Positions 28,394 to 38,094 are shown, numbered from the stretch's first letter. The stretch is 64,000 nucleotides of DNA from Thauera carbonicopians (GCF_025699485.1 NZ_JANUXN010000016.1:39838-103837), one strand, 5' to 3'. The notes: generated by a model not told the origin, from the letters alone. Made by a program: numbers and translations.

Positions 28394-28436
28394 CAGCCAC
28401 TCCGCGCAAGCCCGCCCCCACCGAGCGCACTACGCT
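28394..28436 (+). promoter_or_regulatory. Terpene-regulon promoter (atuB)
   Basis: CAGCCACTCCGCGCAAG at 28394-28410 on the plus strand, with TACGCT at 28431-28436 exactly 24 bp after the first base of CAAG. The SDR gene starts 45 bp after this -10, giving a short leader. Same architecture as the minus-strand copies, although the gene faces the other way. Confidence 0.7.
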
Positions 28437-28480
28437 CTCCCGTATCCGCCGGCCCCGCCGGCTCACACGGGAGACCCAGC

Positions 28481-29305
28481 ATGACCCAGTTGTCGGGCAA
28501 GACCTTGTTCATCACCGGTGCCAGCCGTGGCATCGGCAAAGCCATCGCCCTGCGCGCTGCCCGCGACGGCGCCAACGTGGTGATCGCCGCCAAGACCGCC
28601 GAGCCCGATCCGCACCTGCCGGGCACCATCCACAGCGCCGCCGCCGAGGTCGAAGCCGCCGGCGGCCACGCCCTGCCGGTGGTGGTCGACGTGCGCGACG
28701 AGGCGGCCATCCACGCCGCCGTGACCCACGCGGCGGCGCACTTCGGCGCCATCGACATCCTCGTCAACAACGCCAGCGCGATCAGCCTCACCAGCACCGC
28801 CGACACTCCGCTGAAGCGCTATGACCTGATGATGGACATCAACGTTCGCGGCACCTTCGCCTGCGTGCAGGCCTGCCTGCCGCATCTGCGGCGCTCCACC
28901 AATGCGCACATCCTCACCTTGTCACCGCCGCCGGACATCCGCCCCGAATGGTTCGCGCCCTACCCGGCCTATGCCACCTCCAAGTACGCCATGAGTTTGC
29001 TGACGCTGGGTTTCGCCGAGGAACTGCGCGCCGACGGCATCGCCGCCAACGCCTTGTGGCCGCGCACACTGATCACCACCTCGGCGTTGCGCCTGGCGGC
29101 CCCGGCCGAGGCCGTCGGCCGCGTCCCGGAAATCATGGCCGACGCCGCCCACTGCATCCTCACCCAACCCAGCCGCGCCCCCGGCGCCAGCGGCCGCTTC
29201 CACCTCGACGAGGCAGTGCTGCGCGAACACGGCGTCACCGACTTCGATGCATACGCCACCATCCCGGGCATCGCGCCCGAGCTCGATCTGTTCGTGGCCG
29301 CGTAA
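28481..29305 (+). CDS. atuB: Short-chain dehydrogenase, AtuB-like (HSDL2-type)
   Basis: A 274-residue NAD(P)-dependent short-chain dehydrogenase. The cofactor motif TGASRGIG is near residue 12, NNAS near 98, and the catalytic YATSK lies around residue 168. It keeps the AKTAEPDPHLPGTIHSAAAEV segment characteristic of AtuB and HSDL2-like SDRs. atuB belongs to the acyclic terpene utilisation cluster of Pseudomonas, where its exact step is not settled. The ATG at 28481 follows GGGAG at 28469-28473; an upstream in-frame ATG at 28337 would pass through the promoter element. It is the only terpene-cluster enzyme gene on the plus strand and converges on atuA. Confidence 0.82.
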   Translation: MTQLSGKTLFITGASRGIGKAIALRAARDGANVVIAAKTAEPDPHLPGTIHSAAAEVEAAGGHALPVVVDVRDEAAIHAAVTHAAAHFGAIDILVNNASAISLTSTADTPLKRYDLMMDINVRGTFACVQACLPHLRRSTNAHILTLSPPPDIRPEWFAPYPAYATSKYAMSLLTLGFAEELRADGIAANALWPRTLITTSALRLAAPAEAVGRVPEIMADAAHCILTQPSRAPGASGRFHLDEAVLREHGVTDFDAYATIPGIAPELDLFVAA

Positions 29306-29324
29306 AACCGGCCAACGACAAGCA

Positions 29325-29352
29325 GACCGGCGGCCCCGTCGGGCTGCCGGTC
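29325..29352. terminator. Hairpin between convergent atuB and atuA
   Basis: Arms GACCGGCGGCCC (29325-29336) and GGGCTGCCGGTC (29341-29352) pair at 11 of 12 positions around a 4-base loop. It lies between the convergent ends of atuB and atuA and probably acts as a bidirectional terminator. Confidence 0.7.
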
Positions 29353-29361
29353 TCCCCACAC

Positions 29362-31227
29362 TCATATCAGCGCGTGCGCCCGCGCCAGCGGCAGCGGCAC
29401 CGCCAGTGGCAGGTCCAGCAGCATCTGGCCCATGCCCTTGCCCAGCGGATCCATGCGCAGTGAACCCGGCCCACCGCCGTCGAGCGCGTCGAACAGCATG
29501 AAATTGAAGGCATGGATGCCCGGCACCTCGTAGCGCCGCACCTCGCCGCGCACCAGATGGGCGAAGTAAGCCGCCACCGCCTGGGGGGTGAGCTGCGCCC
29601 GCAGCAGCGGCAGGTAATCGGGGTGGCGCGCAATCACACCGATGTTGGAGATATTGCCCTTGTCGCCACTGCGGGCGTAAGCCAGCTTCAGTAGCGGCAT
29701 CGAAACCGCGGTCTCGGTGCCTGCGCCCTCATTCTCCCCGATTCCCTCTCCGATACCCGCCCCGCGCGCCGCTGCATGCACCGTCGTCGCCACCGTTGTA
29801 GCCGCCTGAATATTCTCCGATGCCACAGGGCCGGCGCCGTCCAGCGGGATGGCCACCGCCGTGTCCACGCCGTCCAGCACCACTTGCACCGCCACCGCGC
29901 GCTTCGGCAGCGTGAAGGAAAACTGCCGGATCAGCGGCGACACACCCGGGCGCCCGCCGGCCGGGCCGGTGGTGCCGGGCGCCCACGAGGTGCCGGCCGG
30001 CACGATTTCGCGGGCGAACAGTTCGAGCGCATCCCGCTGCGGGTGGTTGACCGCCACCCGCATCATCACCTCGCGCGCCTGCGCGGTGCGCGCATGCGGA
30101 CCGTACATAGTTTCCGCGCCGATCACCTCCACCAGCGCCGCGCTGTAATCCTGCCAGCCGCGCTGGCGGAACATCGTGCGCGTGCGCTCAAGAATCGCCT
30201 CGCCGGTACGCCGCGCCTTGGCCACCGCATCGACGCCGATGATGACCATGGTGCCGGCGCAGCGGAAACCGTCCTGGTAGGTGGCCGACACCTTGTAGCT
30301 GCCGGTCGGCGCGCACCCGCGCGCACCGCTGACCACCACGCGCTCGGGCCCGTCCTGCTCGATGCGCACATCGCGGAAGTCGCACACCACGTCGGGCAGC
30401 AGATAGGTGCCGGGATCGCCGATCTCGTACAGCAGTTGCTCCCCCACCGCCGCTGCCGCGATCAGGCCGCCGGTACCCGCCGGTTTGGTGACGGCGAAGC
30501 TGCCGTCGCGCCGGCATTCCAGCACCGGATAGCCGCTGTCGGCCCAGCGTTCGACCTTTTCCCAGTCGGTATGCAGCCCGCCGGTGGCCTGGCAGCCGCA
30601 TTCGATGATGTGCCCGGCCAAGCTGCCGGCGGCCAGCAAGTCGTAATCGGTGGCCTGCCAGCCGAAGGCGTGCATCAGCGGGCCCAGCGTGGTGGCGCTG
30701 TCGACGCAGCGGCCGGTGATGACGATGTCCGCCCCCGCCGCCAGCGCCTGCGCCACCGGCAAGGCGCCGAGGTAGGCGTTGGCGCTGAGAATGCGCTCAG
30801 GCAGCGCGGCGCCGGTGAACATGTCGCGCTGGTCGGCGGCGCGCAAGGCCGGCAACTGCGCGCCGACGTCGTCGCCCTCGACCACCGCGATCCTCACCCG
30901 CACGCCAAGTTCGTCGGCCAGCCGCGCCAGCGCGGCGGCGCAGCCGCGCGGGTTGATGCCGCCGGCGTTGGACACCACCTTGATGCCGCGCCGCGCCACC
31001 TCGCCCAGCACACTGCGCATCGCCACCTCGACGAAGTCGGTGGCGTAGCCCAGTTCAGCGTGCTTGTTGCGCGCAGCAGCCAGAATGGCCATGGTGGTTT
31101 CGGCCAGGTAGTCGAACACCAGATAGTCGATCTCGGCCTGGTACACCAATTGTGGCGCGCCCACGGCGCTGTCGCCCCAGAAGCCGGACGCGCCGCCGAT
31201 GCGGACGATCTTGTCTTGAGTGCTCAT
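29362..31227 (-). CDS. atuA: Acyclic terpene utilisation protein AtuA (DUF1446)
   Basis: A 621-residue protein of the AtuA/DUF1446 family. The N-terminal half carries the family sequence: IGGASGFWGDS at the start, DYLVFDYLAETTMAIL, VVSNAGGINPRGCAAAL and DIVITGRCVDSATTLGPL. The C-terminal part (GDKGNISNIGVIARHPDYL) is the AtuA-like ferredoxin-fold extension. AtuA is required for citronellol/geraniol growth in Pseudomonas, but its reaction is still unclear. A low-complexity Gly/Glu insert (GIGEGIGENEGAGTE) separates the two halves. It lies 240 bp after the aldehyde dehydrogenase gene with a REP-like element between; I see no clear regulon promoter of its own, so it may be the last gene of the long operon. 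Confidence 0.88.
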   Translation of the reverse strand: MSTQDKIVRIGGASGFWGDSAVGAPQLVYQAEIDYLVFDYLAETTMAILAAARNKHAELGYATDFVEVAMRSVLGEVARRGIKVVSNAGGINPRGCAAALARLADELGVRVRIAVVEGDDVGAQLPALRAADQRDMFTGAALPERILSANAYLGALPVAQALAAGADIVITGRCVDSATTLGPLMHAFGWQATDYDLLAAGSLAGHIIECGCQATGGLHTDWEKVERWADSGYPVLECRRDGSFAVTKPAGTGGLIAAAAVGEQLLYEIGDPGTYLLPDVVCDFRDVRIEQDGPERVVVSGARGCAPTGSYKVSATYQDGFRCAGTMVIIGVDAVAKARRTGEAILERTRTMFRQRGWQDYSAALVEVIGAETMYGPHARTAQAREVMMRVAVNHPQRDALELFAREIVPAGTSWAPGTTGPAGGRPGVSPLIRQFSFTLPKRAVAVQVVLDGVDTAVAIPLDGAGPVASENIQAATTVATTVHAAARGAGIGEGIGENEGAGTETAVSMPLLKLAYARSGDKGNISNIGVIARHPDYLPLLRAQLTPQAVAAYFAHLVRGEVRRYEVPGIHAFNFMLFDALDGGGPGSLRMDPLGKGMGQMLLDLPLAVPLPLARAHALI

Positions 31228-31369
31228 CGTTATGCAATCTCGCTCGGTGATCGGATGAAAAATCCGTTTGAAAAAGGTGGGGTCGCCAGTACAGCGAGCG
31301 CCCGTGAAAGCGGCTGTTGGTCTTCGTGGTGGCAGGCTGAGCCGGCCTTCCCCCTACCAGCACATCACA

Positions 31370-31435
31370 GTAGAAGCGGCACCAGCCGCGAACAGGCTGC
31401 AGCGGGTCACTATTCGCGGCTGACGCCGCTGCTAC
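31370..31435. repeat. REP-like inverted repeat, copy 1
   Basis: Two 23-bp arms, 31370-31392 and 31413-31435, pair with few mismatches; each arm contains its own small hairpin of the AGCGGC...GCCGC type. It lies between the aldehyde dehydrogenase gene and atuA. Two similar elements occur at 38029-38094 and 50446-50500. Confidence 0.7.
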
Positions 31436-31467
31436 GGCAGCGTTGGTACAGAACGACAGGCGGCCCT

Positions 31468-32838
31468 TCAACCCGTCCGGGCGACGGCGGCACCGGGCAC
31501 CTCGAGCACCGCCCGCTCGTGCGACAGCTCGCGGAAGCCATGCACGCCGTGATAACGGCCGATGCCGCTTTCATTGACGCCGCCGAACGGCAGATTGGGC
31601 TCGAACCAGTGCAGGGCCCAGCCATTCACGGTGACGCCGCCGGACGAGGTGTGGTGACGCAGGGTGTGGACGAAAGCCGCGTCGTCGCTGAACACGTACA
31701 TCGCCAGCGGCTTGCCGCCGCGCCGCACGAAGTCGACGATCTCGGCGGGGTCGCGGTAGGTCATCACCGGCAGCACCGGGCCGAAGATTTCTTCCTGCAT
31801 GACGTCGGCGTCGGCTGGCACGTCCACCAGCACCGTGGGATGCACGGTCAGGTCGTCGGCCTCGCGCTCGCCGCCGCAGGCTAGCCGCGCGCCGCGCGCC
31901 AGCGCGTCGTCGATGTACGCGCCGACGCGGGCGAAGTTGCGCGTATCGACGATGCGGCCGAACCGCGTCTTGTCCAGCGTGCCGCCAGGGTAGTAGCGCT
32001 CGCGCAGGAACGCCGTCAGGTGCGCGACGAAGGCGTCGCGCAGGGCTTCCGGAATCCACACATGGTCGGCGCACAGGCAGATCTGCCCGGCATTCATCAT
32101 GCGGCCCTCGCCGACGAGGGCCGCCACCTTCTTCAGATCCACCGTGGCGTCGATGATCGCCGGGCACTTGCCGCCCAGCTCCAGCGTCACCGAGGCCAGG
32201 TGGCGCGCCGCCGCCGCCATCACGGTGCGCGCCACCTTCGGGCTGCCGGTGAAGAAGATGTGGTCGACCGGCAGGTCGAGCAACGCACCGGCCAGCGGCA
32301 CGCCGCCTTCGAACACCGCCACTTCGCGCTCGTCGAACACCTCGCGAATCAGCTTCGCCGCCAGCCGGCTGGTGGCCGGGGCCAGTTCGTTGGGCTTGAC
32401 GATGACGCAGTTGCCGGCGGCGATCATCGGCACCAGCGGCTCGAACACCAGCAGGAAGGGAAAATTCCACGGCCCGAACAACAGGCACACGCCGCGCGGC
32501 TCATAGTGGATGGTGGCCTGCGTGCCGGCCAGCGCCGGCGACGACGGCACCGCCACCGGCGCCATCCATTCGTGCAGGTGGGCCAGCGCGTCGTCGATGT
32601 CGGCGATCACGCCGGCCAGCTCCTGCGGCAGCGGCGTTTCCAGCGGTTTGCGCAAATCCTGGCGCAAGGCCTCGGCCACCTCGCCGGCATGCGCCAGCAG
32701 CACGCTCTTGAGCCGTTCGAGCTTGTGTTTGCGCTCCTCGGCGGAGGTGGCCTTGAGCACCCATCGATGTTGTTTCTGCAGCGCGAACACACGCTGGATG
32801 TCGGCCAGCGGTACGTCGTGGCAAGAGATGTCGGACAT
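31468..32838 (-). CDS. Aldehyde dehydrogenase, putative geranial dehydrogenase
   Basis: A 456-residue NAD(P)-dependent aldehyde dehydrogenase of the coniferyl-aldehyde/fatty aldehyde type. The motif EPRGVCLLFGPWNFPF and FTGSPKVA are the cofactor region, TLELGGKCP carries the general-base Glu, and NAGQICLCADHVW has the catalytic Cys. In this context (next to a geraniol-type alcohol dehydrogenase and linalool isomerase) the most likely reaction is geranial/citral to geranate. The family does not by itself prove terpene specificity. It follows the alcohol dehydrogenase gene by 71 bp in the same direction and is probably part of the operon that begins at 41210. Confidence 0.85.
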   Translation of the reverse strand: MSDISCHDVPLADIQRVFALQKQHRWVLKATSAEERKHKLERLKSVLLAHAGEVAEALRQDLRKPLETPLPQELAGVIADIDDALAHLHEWMAPVAVPSSPALAGTQATIHYEPRGVCLLFGPWNFPFLLVFEPLVPMIAAGNCVIVKPNELAPATSRLAAKLIREVFDEREVAVFEGGVPLAGALLDLPVDHIFFTGSPKVARTVMAAAARHLASVTLELGGKCPAIIDATVDLKKVAALVGEGRMMNAGQICLCADHVWIPEALRDAFVAHLTAFLRERYYPGGTLDKTRFGRIVDTRNFARVGAYIDDALARGARLACGGEREADDLTVHPTVLVDVPADADVMQEEIFGPVLPVMTYRDPAEIVDFVRRGGKPLAMYVFSDDAAFVHTLRHHTSSGGVTVNGWALHWFEPNLPFGGVNESGIGRYHGVHGFRELSHERAVLEVPGAAVARTG

Positions 32839-32909
32839 GGCTAACCTCGGTAGGAAACCTCGAAAGAACGGAGGAGAAGAACGGGTGGCGCGGCAGCAGG
32901 CCGAAGCGC

Positions 32910-34010
32910 TCAGGCCGGCATGCGCAGGATCGGCTTGATCGTGGCGCCGCTTTCCGAGTCGGCGACCGCCTGATCGATGTCCGCCAGCGCGTAGTGGCGC
33001 GCCATGCGGTCGAACGGAAACAGCCCGCGCCGGTACAGCTCGATCAGTTGCGGAATGAACACGTCCGGCACGCTGTCGCCCTCGATCGACGAGCGGATGG
33101 TGCGCCCGCCCAGCAAGGTGGCGGCGTTGAACGACACCTGCGCGCCGGCCGGCGCCACCCCCAGCAGCACCGCCGTGCCCAGGCCCGACAGCGCCTCCAC
33201 CGCCTGCGTCATCACCGCCGGGATGCCGGTCGCCTCCACCGAAAAATCCACGCCGCCCGGCTGCAGCGCCTGGATGGCCGCCACCGCGTCGCCGTCGCGG
33301 CCGTTCACCGCATGCGTCGCCCCCAGCTCGCGCGCCAGCGTCAGCCGCTCGGCATGCACGTCTACCGCGACGATGGTGGCGCAGCCGGCCACCTTGGCCG
33401 CCATCACCGCCGACAGGCCGACCGCGCCGATGCCGAACACTGCGATGCTGCTGCCGGCCGCCGGCTTCAGGCAGTTGAGCACCGTGCCGGCACCGGTCTG
33501 GATGCCGCAGCCCAGCGGCGCCAGCGTTTCCAGCGGCAAGTCGGACGGCACCTTGACCACGTTGCGGTGGTGCGCAATCGCATGCGTGGCGAACGACGAT
33601 TGGTAGAAGAAGCTGGCCGCCACCGGCTGGCCATGTTGATGGTGGGTGCAGCTACCGTCAGGCCGGCAGGTGCCGACGTTGTAGGACAGAAAGGCGTCGC
33701 AGTAGGCCGGCTTGCCTTGCAGGCAGCGTGGGCACTGCCCGCACGAGGCAAAGGTGAGCACCACGTGGTCGCCCGGCGCCACCTTGCGCACATTGGCGCC
33801 CACCTCGACCACCACGCCGGCCCCTTCGTGCCCCAGCACCATCGGCAACGGCAGCGGAATGTGCTGGTCGCGCACTGCGAGGTCGGTATGGCACATGCCG
33901 CTGGCGACGATGCGCACCAGCACCTCGTCAGCCTGCGGCGCCGACAGCTCGAGCGATTCGATCGAGAAGCGGCCGTGGGTTTCCTTGACGATGGCGGCTT
34001 GAATTTCCAT
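32910..34010 (-). CDS. Zinc-dependent alcohol dehydrogenase, putative geraniol dehydrogenase (GeoA-like)
   Basis: A 366-residue medium-chain zinc alcohol dehydrogenase of the benzyl alcohol/geraniol branch. Catalytic zinc ligands lie in GMCHTDLAVRD and GHEGAGVV, the structural zinc site has four Cys in CGQCPRCLQGKPAYC, and the NAD fold shows GIGAVGLSAVM. Layout and the GCGIQTGAGTVLN motif resemble GeoA, the geraniol dehydrogenase of anaerobic monoterpene degraders. The likely job is geraniol to geranial, feeding the aldehyde dehydrogenase encoded next. The ATG at 34010 has AAAGGAG 6 bases upstream. Other aromatic or allylic alcohols may also be substrates. Confidence 0.85.
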   Translation of the reverse strand: MEIQAAIVKETHGRFSIESLELSAPQADEVLVRIVASGMCHTDLAVRDQHIPLPLPMVLGHEGAGVVVEVGANVRKVAPGDHVVLTFASCGQCPRCLQGKPAYCDAFLSYNVGTCRPDGSCTHHQHGQPVAASFFYQSSFATHAIAHHRNVVKVPSDLPLETLAPLGCGIQTGAGTVLNCLKPAAGSSIAVFGIGAVGLSAVMAAKVAGCATIVAVDVHAERLTLARELGATHAVNGRDGDAVAAIQALQPGGVDFSVEATGIPAVMTQAVEALSGLGTAVLLGVAPAGAQVSFNAATLLGGRTIRSSIEGDSVPDVFIPQLIELYRRGLFPFDRMARHYALADIDQAVADSESGATIKPILRMPA

Positions 34011-34082
34011 GGGAGTCTCCTTTCCTGTTCTTGCTGTATGGATTCGGTGCCTTGCGATGCCGATGCCGGTGAGTCGAGCGAA

Positions 34083-36653
34083 CTACTTCATCGCCACCAC
34101 CGATGGCTTGGCCGCCCCTGCCTGCGGACGGCCCCCGCCCTGTGGTGCGGCGCTCCGCGTCGGGCTGCCGGCAGCGGCCGACGGCGGAGGCGCCGTCGGC
34201 GTCAGCGGCGCCCCCGCCAAGGCCGGCTGGCCGAGCAGAAAGTGCGACAGCGCCGGAATCAGGATCAGCGCGCCCAGCATGTTCCACAGGAACATGAAGG
34301 TCAGCAGGATACCCATGTCGGCCTGGAACTTGATCGGCGACCAGGCCCAGGTCACCACGCCCGCCGCCAGCGTGATGCCCACCAGCGCCACCACCTTGCC
34401 GGTGAAGGCCACCGCGCCGCGGTAGGCCTGAGCCAGCGACTGCCCCGCGCGCTGGTTGGCCAGTTGCACGCTCAGCAGATACAGCGCGTAATCCACGCCG
34501 ATGCCCACGCCTAGCGCGATCACCGGCAGCGTCGCCACCTTGACGCCGATGCCCAGCACCACCATCAGCGCCTCGGCCAGAATCGACGTCAGTACCAGCG
34601 GCACTACTGCCACCACGGTGGCCCGCCAACTGCGGAAGGCCACCAAGCACAGCAGCGTGACGGCGCAATACACATAGAACAACATCTCGCGGTTGGCTTC
34701 GCGCACCACGATGTTGGTGGCCGCCTCGATGCCGGCGCTGCCCGCCGCCAACAGGAACTGCCGCTCCGGCGTGGTGTGCTCGGCGGCGAAGGCTTCCGCC
34801 GCCGCCACCACCCGCGCCAGGGTGTCGGCCTTGTGGTCGGACAAATAGGCGATCACCGGCAGGATCGAGCATTCGGAATTCACCAGATCGGTGCCCGAGC
34901 CGAGAATGCTGTGGATTGATACGTTGGTGATTTTCTCGTTGCGCACCAGCGCATTCCATTTCGGGCTGCCCTCGAAGGTGCCGGCCACGTGATGGCGCAG
35001 CGAATCGACCAGCGACACGGTGGTCTGCACGCCCGGCACCTGGCGCAGCGTCCACGCCAGCCGGTCGGCCTCCACCTGCGTGGTGAAGCGCTCGCAGCCG
35101 TCCTTGGGGGTTTTCACCATCACCGCGAACACATCGCTGGAGAGCCCGTACTTGGCGGTCACATAGGCGTTGTCCAAGTTGTAGCGGGAATCCGGCCGCA
35201 GTTCCGGCGCACCGGCATCGAGATCGCCGATCTGCAGTTCCAGCGCCACCATGAAACCGCTCACCGCCAGCAAGGCGGCGCCCAACAGCGCCGACACCGC
35301 CCAGCGCCGTTCGGTGAAGCGGTCCAGCCACAGCCACACCGCGCCCAGACCGCGCCCGCGCCGCTCGGCGGCCTCGTCGGCCAGCGCGCGCTGTGCCGCC
35401 GACTGGCTGACGCCGACGTAGGACAGCAGCACCGGCAACAGGATCAGGTTGGTGAAGATCAGCACACCGACGCCGATGCTGGCGGTGACCGCCAGATCCT
35501 GGATTACGGGAATGTCGATCAGCATCAGCACCGCGAACCCCACTGCGTCCGCCAGCAGTGCGGTCAGCCCGGCAACGAACAGGCGTCGGAAGGTGTAGCG
35601 CGCCGCCACCAGCTTGTGGGTACCGCGCGCAATGTCCTGCATGATGCCGTTCATCTTCTGCGCACCGTGCGACACGCCGATGGCAAACACTAGGAACGGC
35701 ACCAGGATCGAGAACGGATCGATCTCGAAACCGAGCATGTTGACCAGCCCCACCTCCCAGACCACCGCGATCAGCGAGCACAGCACCACCAGCACGGTGC
35801 TGCGCACGCAGCGGGTATACAGGTAAATGATGAGCGCGGCGACCGCCGCCGCCACGGCAAAGAACATCATCACCTTCACCAGCCCGTCGATGAGGTCGCC
35901 GACCAGCTTGGCGAAGCCGATGATGTGAATCCTGACCGTGCCCGACTGCAGCGGCCGCACCCGCTCCTCGACCTGCTGCGCCACCTCGTACTGCAGGCGC
36001 ACCTTGTCTTCCAGCATGCGCGATAACGCACCGTAGTTGAGCGGCTGATTGGTTTCCTCGATGCGCGACAGCAGCGGCACCACGATCATGCTGGAGCGGT
36101 AGTCGTTGCCGACCAGGCTGCCGACGATGCCGGCGCGTGCGATGTTGAGCCGCACCTGCGCCATCGATTCCGGCGAGCCGTCGTAGGTGTCGGGAATCAC
36201 CGGGCCACCCTCGAAACCTTCTTCGGTGACCTCGGTCCAGCGCACCACCGGGGTCCACAGCGATTTCATCCAGCTGCGGTCCACGCCCGGCATCAGGAAC
36301 AGCGCGTCGTTGATCTCCGCCAGGGCCTGCAGGTAGCCGGGATCGAAGATGTCGCCGTGCGGGTTCTCCACCACCACGCGCAAGGTATTACCCAGGCCAC
36401 GCAGCTCTTTTTCATGTTCCAGGTAATTCTGGATATAGGGGTGGTTCTGCGGCAGCATCTTCTCGAAGCTGGCGTTGATCACCACCCGGGTACCCTGCAC
36501 CAGCAGCAGCCCGGTCACCACGGTACACAGCAGCACCACCCAGAAACGGTGGTTGAAGATGAGCCGTTCGAAGCGGTTGCCGGAATGCGGATCGAACTGC
36601 CGCAGATCGCGGATCACCGGCATATCGTCGATGCGGTTGTTGCCCATAGCCAT
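34083..36653 (-). CDS. MMPL/RND-family transporter
   Basis: An 856-residue membrane protein of the MMPL/hydrophobe RND type. It has a first helix (FWVVLLCTVVTGLLLVQG), a large periplasmic domain, five helices (for example LVKVMMFFAVAAAVAALIIYLY and FLVFAIGVSHGAQKMN), a repeat of this arrangement, and the second-repeat motif VIALGVGIGVDYALYLL that carries the proton-relay Asp. The last 45 residues are a Pro/Ala/Gly-rich cytoplasmic tail. It is encoded with a YCF48 protein, DUF1329 and a DUF1302 porin, a set often seen in clusters for steroid, terpene or other hydrophobic substrates. Direction of transport is not shown. Confidence 0.85.
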   Translation of the reverse strand: MAMGNNRIDDMPVIRDLRQFDPHSGNRFERLIFNHRFWVVLLCTVVTGLLLVQGTRVVINASFEKMLPQNHPYIQNYLEHEKELRGLGNTLRVVVENPHGDIFDPGYLQALAEINDALFLMPGVDRSWMKSLWTPVVRWTEVTEEGFEGGPVIPDTYDGSPESMAQVRLNIARAGIVGSLVGNDYRSSMIVVPLLSRIEETNQPLNYGALSRMLEDKVRLQYEVAQQVEERVRPLQSGTVRIHIIGFAKLVGDLIDGLVKVMMFFAVAAAVAALIIYLYTRCVRSTVLVVLCSLIAVVWEVGLVNMLGFEIDPFSILVPFLVFAIGVSHGAQKMNGIMQDIARGTHKLVAARYTFRRLFVAGLTALLADAVGFAVLMLIDIPVIQDLAVTASIGVGVLIFTNLILLPVLLSYVGVSQSAAQRALADEAAERRGRGLGAVWLWLDRFTERRWAVSALLGAALLAVSGFMVALELQIGDLDAGAPELRPDSRYNLDNAYVTAKYGLSSDVFAVMVKTPKDGCERFTTQVEADRLAWTLRQVPGVQTTVSLVDSLRHHVAGTFEGSPKWNALVRNEKITNVSIHSILGSGTDLVNSECSILPVIAYLSDHKADTLARVVAAAEAFAAEHTTPERQFLLAAGSAGIEAATNIVVREANREMLFYVYCAVTLLCLVAFRSWRATVVAVVPLVLTSILAEALMVVLGIGVKVATLPVIALGVGIGVDYALYLLSVQLANQRAGQSLAQAYRGAVAFTGKVVALVGITLAAGVVTWAWSPIKFQADMGILLTFMFLWNMLGALILIPALSHFLLGQPALAGAPLTPTAPPPSAAAGSPTRSAAPQGGGRPQAGAAKPSVVAMK

Positions 36654-36718
36654 AGCCTTGCTTCCTGTGCTTTCCGGTCACTCGCGGGGAGTGGATGCCG
36701 GGCCGGGTCGGTGCCCGC

Positions 36719-37942
36719 TCATTGCAGTATTTCGGCGCCGACGCCGTGTTCGCCGACCACGGCGATGCCGTTCTCGCCCAGCGCCGCGATGCCTGCCAGC
36801 GCCCCCGGCCGCGCGCGTTCGCCCGCCTTGCGCACGAACGAGGCGCCGTGGTCGGTACTGAGCAGCAGTTCGCCGCCCTGGCTGACCAGCGCCACCCGCC
36901 CCGCCGCCAGCGCCGCGCCAGCGGGGATGCCGGCGCGGGTGCCAGTGTCCACCTTGTGCCAACTGCGCCCGTCGTCGGTGCTGCGGTAGGCGTTGCCGCG
37001 CATGCCGAACACCAGCGTCGCCGCCGCCCCCGGCAGAACACCGAAATACGTGCCTTCGTAGTCGCCGGGCACCGCCACGAAGCGCCCCACGTCGTGGTCC
37101 AGCCGCAGGATCAGGCCGCGTTCGCCAACCGCATATACCGACTGCCCCGGCCCGCCTCCGCGCACGCCGTACAGGTGCAGGCCCATCGGGTTGTCGACGC
37201 GATGGAACCACGGCGTCCAGCTTTCACCGCCATCCTCGGTGCGGAAAATCAAGCCGAAGGCGCCGACGATGAAGCCCTGCCGTTCGTTCTCGAACCACAC
37301 GTCGAGAAACGGGTGCACCGGGCCGTCCTCGGCAAAGTGCCGCGCCTCGGACAAGGCGCGTTCGAGCGCAGCGCCAGCCTCCGACTCCGATTCGGACGCA
37401 GCCTCCGCCTCTGAGGCCACCGCCGTCGCCGTGCCGCCGCGTGCTGCCACTTCGGCTTCATAGAATTCCAGCATGCGCTGCGCCGCCTGGCGGCCATCGA
37501 GTTGCTTGTGCCAGTGGTGGCCGCCATCGCGGCTGTGCAACACCACGCCGTCGTGTCCCACCGCCCAGCCCAGTTGCGCGGTGGGAAAATGCACCGCCAC
37601 CAGATCGGAGCCGACCGGCACCTGCGCCTGTGTCCACTGCTGGACACTCGCCTCTGCATACAGAATGTGCCCGCGCGGCCCCACCGCGACGGCGCCGGCG
37701 CCGGCCGCCGCCACGGCGATCAGCCGACTGCTGGCAGCCAGCGCGCTGGGCTGCGCCGGCGTGTCGAGCGGATCGCGGAAGGCAGATGGCGCAGGGACTC
37801 CAGGGAGTGCGACGGCCGGTGGCGTTGCGGCACTGCCGGGGGCGCCGCGTTCGGCACTTGCCGGTGCCGCACACAGCGCAGCCAGTAGTACGGCCAGCAG
37901 CGCACCGGCGCAGCTCCGCGGCCAAAAGATGAGGCGTTGCAT
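36719..37942 (-). CDS. YCF48/BNR beta-propeller protein, exported
   Basis: A 407-residue protein with a signal peptide (LLAVLLAALCAAPASA) and repeated beta-propeller blades of the YCF48/BNR type: GWAVGHDGVVLHSRDGGHHW, IFRTEDGGESWTPW, YRSTDDGRSWHKV and LLLSTDHGASF. An Ala/Glu/Ser-rich insertion (ASEAEAASESESEAGAA) interrupts the propeller near residue 180. The family includes photosystem II assembly factors, but in heterotrophs it accompanies DUF1302/DUF1329/MMPL genes, suggesting a periplasmic scaffold of an envelope transport complex. It lies 65 bp upstream of the MMPL gene and is co-directional. Confidence 0.82.
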   Translation of the reverse strand: MQRLIFWPRSCAGALLAVLLAALCAAPASAERGAPGSAATPPAVALPGVPAPSAFRDPLDTPAQPSALAASSRLIAVAAAGAGAVAVGPRGHILYAEASVQQWTQAQVPVGSDLVAVHFPTAQLGWAVGHDGVVLHSRDGGHHWHKQLDGRQAAQRMLEFYEAEVAARGGTATAVASEAEAASESESEAGAALERALSEARHFAEDGPVHPFLDVWFENERQGFIVGAFGLIFRTEDGGESWTPWFHRVDNPMGLHLYGVRGGGPGQSVYAVGERGLILRLDHDVGRFVAVPGDYEGTYFGVLPGAAATLVFGMRGNAYRSTDDGRSWHKVDTGTRAGIPAGAALAAGRVALVSQGGELLLSTDHGASFVRKAGERARPGALAGIAALGENGIAVVGEHGVGAEILQ

Positions 37943-38028
37943 AGGTGTTCCTTGCCGCCGCGCACGTCAGTGGCGGTGGTAGTGAAGTGGGGCCGGAGCC
38001 CGGTCTACAAGCGTTCGAGCGTGATGCC

Positions 38029-38094
38029 GTAGGAGCGGCTTTAGCCGCGAATAATGACCTGTTGCCGCCTGCCCACGGCGGGAGCCGCTCCTGC
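38029..38094. repeat. REP-like inverted repeat, copy 2
   Basis: GTAGGAGCGGCTTTAGCCGC begins at 38029 and an inverted counterpart GAGCCGCTCCTGC ends near 38094. It occupies the 229-bp gap between the DUF1329 gene and the YCF48 gene inside the envelope operon. A further GC-rich hairpin follows at about 38105-38160 (GCGGGCACG.../CGTGCCCGC). Confidence 0.65.

Noticed and set aside
31228..31340. A possible further copy of the regulon element before atuA (CAGCCTGCCACCACGAAG)
   Set aside because: It has GAAG for CAAG, poor half-sites and no -10 at 24-25 bp, so it was not counted. atuA is treated as operon-linked.
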